64,000 nt of DNA from Corynebacterium nuruki S6-4 (lineage in GTDB: Bacteria > Actinomycetota > Actinomycetes > Mycobacteriales > Mycobacteriaceae). The number at the start of each line of letters is the position of its first letter. Within the stretch, counting starts at the first letter, position 1. The notes below the pieces were generated by a model. That model was given only the letters and a program-made list of their open reading frames with translations, did not search any database and had not been told where the DNA came from. This document shows positions 1-12,187 of the stretch, piece by piece. Location of the stretch: NCBI RefSeq assembly GCF_007970465.1, contig NZ_CP042429.1, positions 1,054,001 to 1,118,000 of the forward strand, written 5' to 3'. The position numbers and the translations under genes are program-made.

Positions 1-399
1 GTTGGCGCTCATGACGGCCTTCGGTGCGCCGGTGACCGTGTCATTGAGGACGAAGACGTGGATGGAGCGGGGCAGCCCGTCCTTCCTGTTCTCTGCGTTG
101 GAGCCGTACCATTTCACGCCGGTGTTGTTGAACCGGCCGCCGAGGTAGGCGGGCATGGCCATGAAGCGGCGGTCCGGGCCGTCGGCGGGCATGCCCTCGA
201 ACGCGGGCTTCTCCGGGAAGGAGATCATCGCGCCGTGGGAATTGTGGTTGAGGCCGGCCATCATGTAGTCGCCCTTGTTGAGCAGGATGAGGGTCTCCTC
301 CATGACGTCGACGCAGCGGGCGATGTCGGTGACACCGGCGGCGATCATGTCGGGTTCACTGAGGTAGCGGAAGGTGATGGCGGTGCCGTCGATGGCCAT
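1..399 (-). CDS. Ornithine cyclodeaminase / tyramine oxidase subunit B-like protein (partial, N-terminal 133 residues)
   Basis: The gene runs off the left edge of the window, so only the N-terminal 133 codons are present. The start ATG (397-399) is preceded by a good AAGGAG ribosome site. The protein has the N-terminal pattern of the ornithine cyclodeaminase/mu-crystallin family, in particular the branch named tyramine oxidase subunit B: an RYLSE start, VMEETL, NHNSHG, GPDRRFMAMPAYLGG and KWYGSN blocks, then LNDTVTGAP before the truncation. Family members bind NAD(P)H and act on amino acids or imines; the NAD-binding half is outside the window. It follows the allantoate amidohydrolase-like gene on the same strand after 100 bases, so the two are probably cotranscribed. 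The exact substrate is unknown; the tyramine name is inherited from the family. Confidence 0.8.
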   Translation of the reverse strand, partial: MAIDGTAITFRYLSEPDMIAAGVTDIARCVDVMEETLILLNKGDYMMAGLNHNSHGAMISFPEKPAFEGMPADGPDRRFMAMPAYLGGRFNNTGVKWYGSNAENRKDGLPRSIHVFVLNDTVTGAPKAVMSAN

Positions 400-499
400 G
401 TGCTGTGCTCCTTGGGGTTCCTTGCAGTGTCTGATGTTGAACACCAAGAAACTTACGGAGAGGCCTTTTCCGCCGGGTCACCCGACTGTTTCGCGCCGG

Positions 500-1819
500 T
501 TAATCATTCCTTCCGGTCACGGGCGGACCGTCCTGCGGGGCCGCGACCAGGACCGCCAACGACCGGACGAGCGCCCGCAGTCCGGCGAGGACATCGGCAT
601 CGGCGGCGTCCTCCAGCGGAGAGTGCGAGATCCCGTGCGGCGAGCGGACGAACAGCATCGAGGTGGGCAGTTCCGCCGCGAGAATCCCGGAATCGTGCCC
701 GGCCTGGGTCGGGATCTCCGGCAGCCGCTCCCCCGCCTCCGCCGCGAGTTTGCCGTGCAGGTCGCGCAGTCCCTCATCGAAGTCGACGACCGGGGCGCGG
801 GAGATCTCCCGCACCGTCACCTCCACGCCGTGGTCACCGGCCGCATCCCGAGCCGCCCGGCCGATCCGGTCGACGAGGTCGGCGAGGACGGCGTCGGTCG
901 CCGCCCGGGCGTCCAGCAGCGCCACGACCTTCGCGGGCACGACATTCGGCCCGCCCGGCTCGACATGGAACCGGCCGAACGTCGCCCGCGCATCCAGGTC
1001 CTGCGCCGCGCCGCGGGCCGCCAGCACCGTCGCGGCGAACGGCAGTGCCGCATCCCTGCGGTCGGCCAACCGCGCGGTACCGGCATGGTCGGCGAGGCCG
1101 GTGAAGGTGAACTCCCACCGACCGTGCGGCCAGATCGCCGTGGCCAGCCCGACCGGCGCCGCCAGCCCCACCAGCTGCTTCCCCTGCTCGATGTGGACCT
1201 CGACCTGCGCGCCGGTCTGCGCCAACGCCACCTCGTCGCGGCCGATGGCCTGCGGATCCGCCCCGGCCGCGGTCATCGCCGCGGCGAGGGTCACCCCGTC
1301 ACCGTCGGTGAGAGCGCGGGCGGTCTCCGGATCCAGCGCCCCGGACATCAGTTTCGAGCCGAGACAGGCGACGCCGAACCGCGTCCCCTCCTCGTCCATG
1401 TAGTCGACGACCGCCAACGGCCGGGCACGGACGAGATTCCCCCGTGCCTCGGCGGCGGCGAGGGCGTCCACCGCCAGGAAACCGAGCAGCACCCCCAGCG
1501 GTCCGTCCCACTTCCCGCCGTCGGCGACCGAGTCAAGGTGCGACCCGGTGGCGACCGCACCGTCGGCAGGTTCGCCCCACCAGGCGCGGATATTGCCGTT
1601 GGGGTCGGTGTGCACCGTCATTCCCCGGGACGCGGCCTGGTCGGTGAACCACCGGCGCAGCGCGGCGTCCTCGTCGGTCCAGGAATAGCGGCGGGTCCCT
1701 GTCGGGTGGACGCCGATCGCGCCGAGCTGGTCCCACATGGTGCGGAACGTGGCGAGCGCGGCCGCCTCGTCGACGGCGGCGGCGGTACTGACGCCTGAGC
1801 TGAGGTCGGGGGTTGTCAT
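500..1819 (-). CDS. M20 family amidohydrolase: allantoate amidohydrolase / N-carbamoyl-L-amino acid hydrolase
   Basis: A complete 439-residue enzyme of the metal-dependent amidase family that hydrolyses allantoate, ureidoglycine or N-carbamoyl amino acids, releasing ammonia and CO2. Metal ligands are visible: GSHLDSV (His94, Asp96), the Asp in KWDGPLG (about 105), and the MDEEGTRFG acidic pair (about 142-144). Further family motifs are VEVHIEQG, GHDSGILA and the C-terminal SPHGISHSPLED. Length matches the family norm of 400-440. It reads away from the FAD oxidoreductase at 1953 across a 133-bp divergent promoter region and leads into the tyramine-oxidase-B-like gene. Purine degradation genes elsewhere in the window (xdhABC, glycerate kinase) favour allantoate, but the amine-oxidase neighbours would equally suit a carbamoyl amino acid. 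Family membership is firm and substrate is inferred. Confidence 0.9.
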   Translation of the reverse strand: MTTPDLSSGVSTAAAVDEAAALATFRTMWDQLGAIGVHPTGTRRYSWTDEDAALRRWFTDQAASRGMTVHTDPNGNIRAWWGEPADGAVATGSHLDSVADGGKWDGPLGVLLGFLAVDALAAAEARGNLVRARPLAVVDYMDEEGTRFGVACLGSKLMSGALDPETARALTDGDGVTLAAAMTAAGADPQAIGRDEVALAQTGAQVEVHIEQGKQLVGLAAPVGLATAIWPHGRWEFTFTGLADHAGTARLADRRDAALPFAATVLAARGAAQDLDARATFGRFHVEPGGPNVVPAKVVALLDARAATDAVLADLVDRIGRAARDAAGDHGVEVTVREISRAPVVDFDEGLRDLHGKLAAEAGERLPEIPTQAGHDSGILAAELPTSMLFVRSPHGISHSPLEDAADADVLAGLRALVRSLAVLVAAPQDGPPVTGRND

Positions 1820-1952
1820 GAGCCTCTTTCACGGTCTCGGTACCGGACTGCAATCTTCCGGTAACATGGTAAATGTTTCATCTCAGTTGTCAGAGATTCA
1901 CAACGGGAATCGCCACCATCCTAGCCGGACACCACAGACAGGACAACAGACC
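1820..1952. promoter_or_regulatory. Divergent intergenic promoter region with a small inverted repeat
   Basis: This 133-base gap lies between the divergent amidohydrolase and FAD oxidoreductase genes and should hold both promoters. It is less GC-rich than its flanks around 1860-1905. An inverted repeat GTTGT-N9-ACAAC sits at 1886-1904 and could be an operator, for instance for the XRE-cupin regulator downstream. This is a visual candidate only. Confidence 0.35.
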
Positions 1953-3164
1953 ATGAGCAGCAGTGACAACTACGACTGGGTCATCATCGGCGGTGGACTC
2001 GAGGGTCTCGCCATCGCCTGGGGACTGACCTCGCGCGGCGAGAAAAGCGTCCTCGTCCTCGAACGCGACCAACTGTGCGGCGGGATGACGGGGAAATCCT
2101 CCGGCGTCGTCCGGGCCCACTACGGCACCCCCTCGGTGGCGAAGATGGGCTGGAAGGGCACCCGGTTCTTCCACCGGGCCCCGGAGATCCTCGGCGACGA
2201 CTGCGGCTTCCGCAACTGCGGCTACATGGTGGCCGTCGGCGAGGAGAACGTCACCAACCTCGAAGCCACCATCGCCATGCAACAGGACCTCGGCGTCGAC
2301 GTCGACTACATCAGCGGCGACAAGGCCCGCGAACTGTGGCCCGGGCTCCGCGTCGACGACTTCGCGAAGATCGCCTACGAACCCCTCGCCGGCCGCGGGG
2401 ACGCCCCCATGCTCGGCATGGCCTTCTCCGTCGTCGCGCGGCAACAGGGCGCGAAGATCCGCACCGGCGCCGAGGTCACCGGCTTCACCCGGGACGGGAA
2501 CGGGACCGGCGACCAGGCAGCCGTCACCGGGGTCACCCTCGCCGACGGCAGCAGCATCGGCGCCGGCCACGTCATCCTCGCCACCGGCGCCTGGGCCGCA
2601 CAGCTCGGCGCCACCGTCGACCTCGACATTCCGGTCCGCGCCCAGCGCGCCCAGCTCATGCTCGTCAACCCCGGTGAACCGATGCCGCACGTCCCCGTGC
2701 TCTCCGACCTCGTCAGCCTGCAGTACCTGTGCGGCGAACCCAACGGCGACATCCTCTGCGGCAACTCCGACCATGCCGAACCCCACTGGGCCGACCCGGA
2801 CTCCTACCCCAACAAAGCCGACGACGACTTCATCGAATGGACCATCGGCAAGCTCATGCAGCGCCTGCCCGACATGCCGAACCCGGCACTGACCAGCACC
2901 TACGCGGGCTGCTACGACACGACGCCCGACTACAACCCGATCATGGGACCCTCCGGCATCGACGGTCTGTTCCTCGCCGTCGGATTCTCCGGACACGGGT
3001 TCAAGATCGCCCCGGCCGTCGCCGAGTTCGTCGCCGACCTGCTGCTCGACGGCGATTCCTCCGACCCCGACATCCCGGCCGCCGACTTCCGGTTCTCCCG
3101 GTTCGCCGACGGCGATCTCACCCGCAGCCTGCACCCGTACATCGGTGCCGGTGAGATGCGGTGA
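1953..3164 (+). CDS. FAD-dependent amine oxidoreductase (DAO / sarcosine oxidase beta-like)
   Basis: A 403-residue flavoprotein of the D-amino acid oxidase/sarcosine oxidase type. The N-terminus carries the dinucleotide-binding loop VIIGGGLEG (Gly13, Gly15, Gly18). The C-terminal part has the typical YAGCYDTTPDYNPIMG and AVGFSGHGFKIAP motifs of the family, which line the FAD and substrate pocket. Such enzymes oxidise secondary or primary amines such as sarcosine, dimethylglycine or glycine to an imine or aldehyde with release of H2O2. The start was set at ATG 1953, because the frame remains open upstream to 1737 but that stretch overlaps the divergent gene and encodes no family sequence. Neighbours (tyramine-oxidase-B-like protein, XRE-cupin regulator, PuuD-like hydrolase) point to an amine-use locus. 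The substrate cannot be read from the sequence. Confidence 0.88.
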   Translation: MSSSDNYDWVIIGGGLEGLAIAWGLTSRGEKSVLVLERDQLCGGMTGKSSGVVRAHYGTPSVAKMGWKGTRFFHRAPEILGDDCGFRNCGYMVAVGEENVTNLEATIAMQQDLGVDVDYISGDKARELWPGLRVDDFAKIAYEPLAGRGDAPMLGMAFSVVARQQGAKIRTGAEVTGFTRDGNGTGDQAAVTGVTLADGSSIGAGHVILATGAWAAQLGATVDLDIPVRAQRAQLMLVNPGEPMPHVPVLSDLVSLQYLCGEPNGDILCGNSDHAEPHWADPDSYPNKADDDFIEWTIGKLMQRLPDMPNPALTSTYAGCYDTTPDYNPIMGPSGIDGLFLAVGFSGHGFKIAPAVAEFVADLLLDGDSSDPDIPAADFRFSRFADGDLTRSLHPYIGAGEMR

Positions 3165-3179
3165 CCCGGTCGGCGGTCC

Positions 3180-3238
3180 GGCCGCTGTACCGGGTATGTC
3201 CCGGCCGCTGTACCGGCTCTGTTCCGGCCGCTGATCCC
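3180..3238. repeat. 23-bp tandem repeat upstream of the XRE-cupin gene
   Basis: Two 23-base units (3180-3202 and 3203-3225), each starting GGCCGCTGTACCGG, are followed by a 13-base partial third unit starting GGCCGCTGA. The block lies between the oxidoreductase stop (3164) and the regulator start (3274). It may be an array of operator sites or simple slippage; it is too short and lacks spacers to be CRISPR. Confidence 0.75.
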
Positions 3239-3273
3239 ACGCAGCAGACCCGCAGCGGCTACGATCATGGCCC

Positions 3274-3987
3274 ATGACAGACAGGCAGCCCACAGGAAAC
3301 GACGTCAACCCCGCTGACACAGTGCCGGACCACGAGATCCCCGACGGGACCCACGGCCACGACGACCGGTCCATCGAGGCCGGTCTCGGCGCCCGCGTCC
3401 GTGCGCTCCGCACCGGGCGCGGCATGTCCGTCGCCGCCCTCGCCGAACGGGCGGGGCTGTCCAAGGCCATGCTGTCGAAGATCGAGAACGCGCAGACCTC
3501 CTGTTCACTGACCTCTGTCGCCCGGCTCGCCGAAGCGCTCGACGTCGCCGTCCCCACCCTGTTCCAGGACGCCCAGACCTCCCGGCCGGTCGCCTACACC
3601 CCGGCCGGGAAGGGCGCACTGATCAACGGCCGCGGGACCCGCCACAACCACATCTACGAACTGCTCGGCTCCTTCCGCGGGCACGGCGCCACGACCGGTC
3701 CGCACCTCGAACCGGTCCTGGTCACCCTCAACGACCGCTCGGAGACCTACCCCCGGTTCCAGCACCCCGGTACCGAACTGCTCTACATGCTCGAAGGCGA
3801 CATGACCTACCGGTACCAGGACGAGGACTACCGGATGCGTCCCGGGGACGCACTGCTCCTCGACGGCGAGGGCGTCCACGGCCCGGTCGAGCTCGCCGAA
3901 CTGCCCATCCGTTTCCTCGCCGTCACCGCCTACCCCACCGAAACCATCCCCGATTCCCTGCACGACTCGCCACACGACCAGGAGTAA
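3274..3987 (+). CDS. XRE-family transcriptional regulator with C-terminal cupin domain
   Basis: A 237-residue regulator. Residues about 38-92 form a Cro/CI-type helix-turn-helix (GLGARVRALRTGRGMSVAAL, then LSKAMLSKIENAQTS). Residues about 150-225 form a cupin_2 barrel (HPGTELLYMLEGDMTY, RPGDALLLDGEGVHGP) that normally binds a small effector. The first 35 residues are hydrophilic and not part of either domain. Relatives of this architecture, such as PuuR, control putrescine, amine and amino-acid catabolism. It starts 109 bases after the FAD oxidoreductase, with tandem repeats in between, and ends four bases before the PuuD-like gene, so it is probably cotranscribed with the latter and controls this amine locus. 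Confidence 0.9.
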   Translation: MTDRQPTGNDVNPADTVPDHEIPDGTHGHDDRSIEAGLGARVRALRTGRGMSVAALAERAGLSKAMLSKIENAQTSCSLTSVARLAEALDVAVPTLFQDAQTSRPVAYTPAGKGALINGRGTRHNHIYELLGSFRGHGATTGPHLEPVLVTLNDRSETYPRFQHPGTELLYMLEGDMTYRYQDEDYRMRPGDALLLDGEGVHGPVELAELPIRFLAVTAYPTETIPDSLHDSPHDQE

Positions 3988-3991
3988 CCCC

Positions 3992-4840
3992 ATGGAGCGC
4001 ACCCCCGCCGGGCTCGCCGGCAGGACAGTCGTCGTCCTCGACCCGCTGAGCAGGCGCCCCGACCGCCCGGAATTCGACCGGCTGCTCACCGTCCTCACCG
4101 GGTCCGTGCGCAGAACCGTGAACGAACTCGGCGGCACCGCCGTCGTTCTGGCGGCGGACCGGGTGGACACCGACGAGGTCCGCGCCCGGTGCCGCGCCGC
4201 CGACCTCATCGTCATCGCCGGTGGGGAGGACGTCAGCCCCGGACTCTACGGCGGCACCACCGGCTACCCGGACGCCGGAGTGCACGCCCCCGCGTCCGAC
4301 ATCCAGCACATCCAGGTCATCCGGGACGCCGTCGCCGCGCGGACGCCGCTGCTGGGCATCTGCCGTGGCCTCCAGCTGATCAATGTCGCCTGCGGCGGAA
4401 CGCTCATCCAGCACCTCCCCGGCCACACCTGCGCCTCCGGTGACGACGCCCCGTTCACCCGCACGTGGCTGCGTCCCGTCCACGGTGCACCCCCACCACC
4501 CGGTGCCGACCTGCATGCCCCCGTGCGCTGCACCCACCACCAGGCCGTCGGTGAGCTGGGCAGCGGTCTCGAGGTCACCGTCCGCGCCCGCGACGGTGTG
4601 GTCGAGGCGGTCCGGCACACCTCGGCGCCGGTCATCGGGGTGCAGTGGCACCCCGAACACCCGGCGGTCGCCGCGGAGCAGCTCACCGCGCTCCTCCGCG
4701 GCACCGCAGGTCTCGCCGACGGCCGTGTGTGCGATCCGGCCGCCGGTCCGACGACGCGCCGTGCCACCGTCGGCGCCACCGTCTCTCTACCGGCCGCACC
4801 TCGCCCGTGCGCGGAGCCGTCCATGCCACCACTAGGATGA
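3992..4840 (+). CDS. Class I glutamine amidotransferase-like, gamma-glutamyl-GABA hydrolase (PuuD) family
   Basis: A 282-residue peptidase C26-type hydrolase. The nucleophile elbow LLGICRGLQ places the catalytic cysteine at residue 124, and VQWHPEHP supplies His220 and Glu222 of the triad. The N-terminal IAGGEDVSPGLYG motif is characteristic of the PuuD group, which splits gamma-glutamyl-gamma-aminobutyrate into glutamate and GABA during polyamine breakdown. The last 40 residues after the HPEHP block are low-complexity and Ala/Pro/Thr-rich, longer than usual. It directly follows the XRE-cupin regulator, the same pairing as puuR-puuD. The rest of the Puu pathway is not adjacent, so the true substrate may be another gamma-glutamyl compound. 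Confidence 0.85.
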   Translation: MERTPAGLAGRTVVVLDPLSRRPDRPEFDRLLTVLTGSVRRTVNELGGTAVVLAADRVDTDEVRARCRAADLIVIAGGEDVSPGLYGGTTGYPDAGVHAPASDIQHIQVIRDAVAARTPLLGICRGLQLINVACGGTLIQHLPGHTCASGDDAPFTRTWLRPVHGAPPPPGADLHAPVRCTHHQAVGELGSGLEVTVRARDGVVEAVRHTSAPVIGVQWHPEHPAVAAEQLTALLRGTAGLADGRVCDPAAGPTTRRATVGATVSLPAAPRPCAEPSMPPLG

Positions 4841-4843
4841 ATG

Positions 4844-4855
4844 CCGTGATCACGG
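4844..4855. promoter_or_regulatory. 12-bp perfect palindrome, possible operator
   Basis: CCGTGATCACGG is self-complementary and lies just after the PuuD-like stop codon and about 70 bases before the HicB-like start. It could be a binding site for a dimeric regulator. A 12-bp palindrome can also occur by chance in GC-rich DNA. Confidence 0.2.
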
Positions 4856-4926
4856 CCGACCCCACCGGTTCCGGCCGTCTGACGCGATGACCCGACCGGC
4901 CAGTTCCGCAGAAAGGCACTGAATCA

Positions 4927-5172
4927 ATGAGCATGACGCCCCGCACCTACACCGTCACCGTGACCAGGGCCGGCGACGACTGGCTCGCGGTCATCCCCGG
5001 ACTGCCCGGTTTCTCTGAGCTCGGCTCCACGTTCGAGGAACTCGAGGATGCCGTTCGCGCCGCGCTGGCGGCCGGACTGTCCCTCTCCGCCGACGAGCAG
5101 GCGGAGCTCGACCTGGTGTGGAGTGTCGACGGGGGCATCGACGGCGGTCAGACCCCGCTCAGCCAGTCCTGA
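4927..5172 (+). CDS. HicB-like antitoxin family protein (no HicA partner seen)
   Basis: An 81-residue protein with an AGAAAGG ribosome site about 10 bases before the ATG. It has the HicB fold signature: a short strand (RTYTVTVTRAGDDWLAVIPG), a turn with LPGF, then a helix (TFEELEDAVRAALAAGLSL). HicB proteins neutralise the mRNA-cleaving HicA toxin and often bind DNA, but this one has no recognisable C-terminal DNA-binding domain, only an acidic tail. No HicA-like ORF is visible on either side, since the downstream gap runs into the rRNA operon. It may be a solitary HicB-like protein with another role. Confidence 0.65.
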   Translation: MSMTPRTYTVTVTRAGDDWLAVIPGLPGFSELGSTFEELEDAVRAALAAGLSLSADEQAELDLVWSVDGGIDGGQTPLSQS

Positions 5173-5242
5173 CCGGTCCAGCCTTCCTGCAACCCCGTCC
5201 CGGAGGCGGTTGGCAGCAACACCCCCGCACAATGCAGTCGTC

Positions 5243-5305
5243 CGTGAAGTCGAGCACGGATCAGTGCGACGACACCCCCACCTAGGTTTCCTGCTCGACT
5301 TCACG
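5243..5305. repeat. Palindromic element copy 1 (14-bp arms)
   Basis: The arms CGTGAAGTCGAGCA (5243-5256) and its exact reverse complement (5292-5305) enclose 35 bases. The left arm plus the following CGGATCAG recurs in the second element 230 bases away, so this is a repeated unit and not a chance hairpin. It lies downstream of both the HicB-like gene and the rRNA operon. Confidence 0.8.
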
Positions 5306-5475
5306 CACCACACCCACCGGCACCGACCCGCACTCAGTCCCCGGGTGTACGTCGGCAGGGTGGATTCTCCCCACCGGGCCACCCCGCCGACACACACCCG
5401 GCACCGCCGGCACCGCCGGCACCGCCGGGGTCGACGGTGATTTCAACGCCCTGCCCCGCCGCGGCGCCGCGGATC

Positions 5476-5544
5476 GTCCGTCAAGTCGAGCACGGATCAG
5501 CGCCAGGACACCCGCACCGGGGTGTCCTGCTCGACTTGACGGAC
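5476..5544. repeat. Palindromic element copy 2 (17-bp arms plus inner 9-bp hairpin)
   Basis: The arms GTCCGTCAAGTCGAGCA (5476-5492) and its exact reverse complement (5528-5544) form a 17-bp outer stem. Inside is a second hairpin, AGGACACCC (5505-5513) with GGGTGTCCT (5520-5528). The sequence is closely related to the element at 5243, differing by compensatory changes in the stem (GAAG/CTTC versus CAAG/CTTG). That suggests selection or mobility of the structure. It sits just beyond the rRNA terminator. Confidence 0.85.
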
Positions 5545-5553
5545 CACACACAC

Positions 5554-5620
5554 AAAAAAAGAGAGGCCCCGCCCCCACCCCGACCGACCAGAAGTCGACC
5601 AGAGCAGGGGGCAGGACCTC
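5554..5620 (-). terminator. Rho-independent terminator of the rRNA operon
   Basis: Read on the minus strand, a 14-bp stem (5607-5620 with 5563-5576; two G-U pairs, otherwise perfect) is followed by TCTTTTTTT ending at 5554. It lies about 14 bases downstream of the 5S 3' end. This is the only classical hairpin-plus-T-run terminator I noticed in the window. Confidence 0.85.
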
Positions 5621-5633
5621 CCACACATGTTTA

Positions 5634-5750
5634 ATGCCGGCGGCGACCTACTCTCCCACACCCTCCCAGGTGCAGTACCATCGGCGCAGGTGGGCTTAGC
5701 TACCGGGTTCGGAAAGGGACCGGGCGTGACCCCACCGCCAAAACCACCGA
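5634..5750 (-). rRNA. rrf: 5S ribosomal RNA
   Basis: On the minus strand the sequence contains the conserved 5S core ACGCCCGGTCCC, CCGAACCCGG, and the 3' half with GATGGTACTGCACCTGGGAG and GGGAGAGTAGG. Length of about 117 bases matches actinobacterial 5S. The ends are set by similarity and may be off by a few bases. Confidence 0.93.
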
Positions 5751-5904
5751 CAAATCTATCAAAGAAACAACCACACACACCAGACAACCACCCCGAACCA
5801 ACAGGGGGCCACGGTGTGCTGTGCCGTTCCAGACACTGCACAATGGACGCGAAACTCTTCAACCCTGCAAAACATGCCGCACACCAACAACCACCAATAT
5901 GACT

Positions 5905-10817
<4,913 letters not shown>

Positions 10818-11160
10818 AGCAAAAACCCTACAAAGAGCCCTCACTGGCAAAAAATAAAACAAAATACTGAACTGCTGACAATCAAAAGATCATCACAATC
10901 CGACCCGGTCGGGGGACCAGGGTCGGACCAATCACCACAGTGACACAGCAACAGCAACAATCAGATATCAATGATTTAACGAACCCCCGACTATTCAGGG
11001 CTCGCCGGCACCACCGACACAGACCAACCTGTTGTCATGCGCACACTGTCGTGCAACAAAAAACTTGGTTCATCACGCTATTGAGTTCTCAAACAACCTA
11101 CGCACACCGACAACCACTGACCAGGATTTGATCCCCCGGCCGGTCTCGGCGACCTGCACT
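10818..11160 (-). other. rRNA leader region
   Basis: This AT-richer stretch precedes 16S on the minus strand and contains no plausible gene. It holds TTGTTTGAGAACTCAATAG (around 11076-11096), the leader counterpart of the box found in the spacer at about 9070, followed by T-rich and hairpin-prone sequence near 10900-10925. It is the transcribed leader involved in processing and antitermination. Confidence 0.75.
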
Positions 11161-11189
11161 AATGTACACACCACGATCCGATGTCACAA
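11161..11189 (-). promoter_or_regulatory. Candidate rRNA operon promoter
   Basis: On the minus strand TTGTGA (11184-11189) and TACATT (11161-11166) are separated by exactly 17 bases, a good sigma-70-type match. They lie about 65 bases upstream of the leader antitermination box. Additional promoters could exist further upstream, within the 5' region of the divergent nitroreductase gene. Confidence 0.5.
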
Positions 11190-11272
11190 ACATCCTGGTC
11201 ACGATGGTTTATGCCCGCCAGACCGCGGTTTCGCCCGCGGCGTCCGGCCCGCAACGTGGCACCATTGACACC

Positions 11273-12187
11273 ATGGATCTCCCGCTCTGCCCCGGCGACC
11301 GCCTCACCGCCCGCTACGGTCGGCACCTGCCCCGGGTCCCGCAGCCGGACAGCACCGCATGGAACGCTACCGTGGACGCACTCCTGGCACACCGGTCCGT
11401 GCGGAAATGGCTCGACCGCCCCGTGGACGAGGACCAGCTGCTGACCGTCACCGCCGCCGCACAGTCCGCCCCCACCTCCTCCAACAAGCAGGTCGTGTCC
11501 GTCATCGCCGTCGAGGACGCGGATCTGCGCCGCCAGCTCGCACGGGTCGGTGGACGGATGTCCTCACACGTCGAGAACGCACCGGTTGTCCTGGTGTGGC
11601 TCATCGACTTCAGCCACGGGCGCTTCCTGGCGCAACGGGAGCAGGCCCACCCCTCCGACGTCGCCGGCGGACACGGCACCGCCGGGCGCGTCCCGACCGA
11701 CCTCGGTGCGCTGGACTACATCGACGAACCGATGATGGCCGTCCTCGACATCGGCATTGCCGCACAGAACGCCGCTGTGGCCGCCGAGTCACTCGGGCTC
11801 GGGACCGTGTTCCTCGGCTCCCTGCGCAATGACATCGACGAGGTCCGTCGCATACTCGACATTCCGGAGCATGTTGTCCCCTTCGTCGGCCTCGAGCTCG
11901 GGCACCCGGACCCCACAGAGAACGCCGGCGTGAAACCGCGGCTTCCCATGGAGCTGTTCCTCCACCGCAACCGGTACAACCGCCGGGAGGACGCCGCCGG
12001 CGCCGCCGAGCGCTCCAGGCTGCTCGGAAGTTACGACGATGTGCTCGGTACCTATTACTCCCGCTACGGCTCCCATCCCCGGTGGTCGCACCAGCTGCTC
12101 AACCGGTTGACCTCCACGGCGACGGAGAAGTCCAAGCGTCGACTGCTGCGCGACGTGCTGCGCAGGGCAGGGTTCGGTCTGCGGTGA
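11273..12187 (+). CDS. Nitroreductase family flavoprotein (NfsA/FRP-like NAD(P)H oxidoreductase)
   Basis: A 304-residue FMN-dependent reductase. The start ATG 11273 was preferred to the open frame beginning at 11162, which overlaps the rRNA promoter. The RSVRKWLDRPVDEDQL motif near residue 40 and TSSNKQVVSVI (about residue 70) are the FMN-binding N-terminal signature. AAQNAAVAAESLGLGTVFLGSLRN (two adjoining blocks) and VVPFVGLELGHPD mark the central fold. The last 60 residues are basic and resemble the C-terminal extension of the NfsA group. Substrates of the family include nitroaromatics, quinones and flavins; the physiological one is unknown. Its stop codon overlaps the GTG start of the next gene, so the two are translationally coupled. 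Confidence 0.88.
   Translation: MDLPLCPGDRLTARYGRHLPRVPQPDSTAWNATVDALLAHRSVRKWLDRPVDEDQLLTVTAAAQSAPTSSNKQVVSVIAVEDADLRRQLARVGGRMSSHVENAPVVLVWLIDFSHGRFLAQREQAHPSDVAGGHGTAGRVPTDLGALDYIDEPMMAVLDIGIAAQNAAVAAESLGLGTVFLGSLRNDIDEVRRILDIPEHVVPFVGLELGHPDPTENAGVKPRLPMELFLHRNRYNRREDAAGAAERSRLLGSYDDVLGTYYSRYGSHPRWSHQLLNRLTSTATEKSKRRLLRDVLRRAGFGLR

Noticed and set aside
3180..3238. Short repeats that might be a CRISPR array
   Set aside because: Units are directly adjacent without spacers, only two and a half copies, and no cas genes are present. The same applies to the 10-bp repeats at 35601-35630 and the 9-bp words at 51831-51857.
1890..3557. Long minus-strand frame of 555 codons opposite the FAD oxidoreductase and regulator genes
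   Set aside because: It is the antisense mirror of real genes in GC-rich DNA; its translation is low-complexity Gly/Val/Ala/Asp-rich sequence with no domain.
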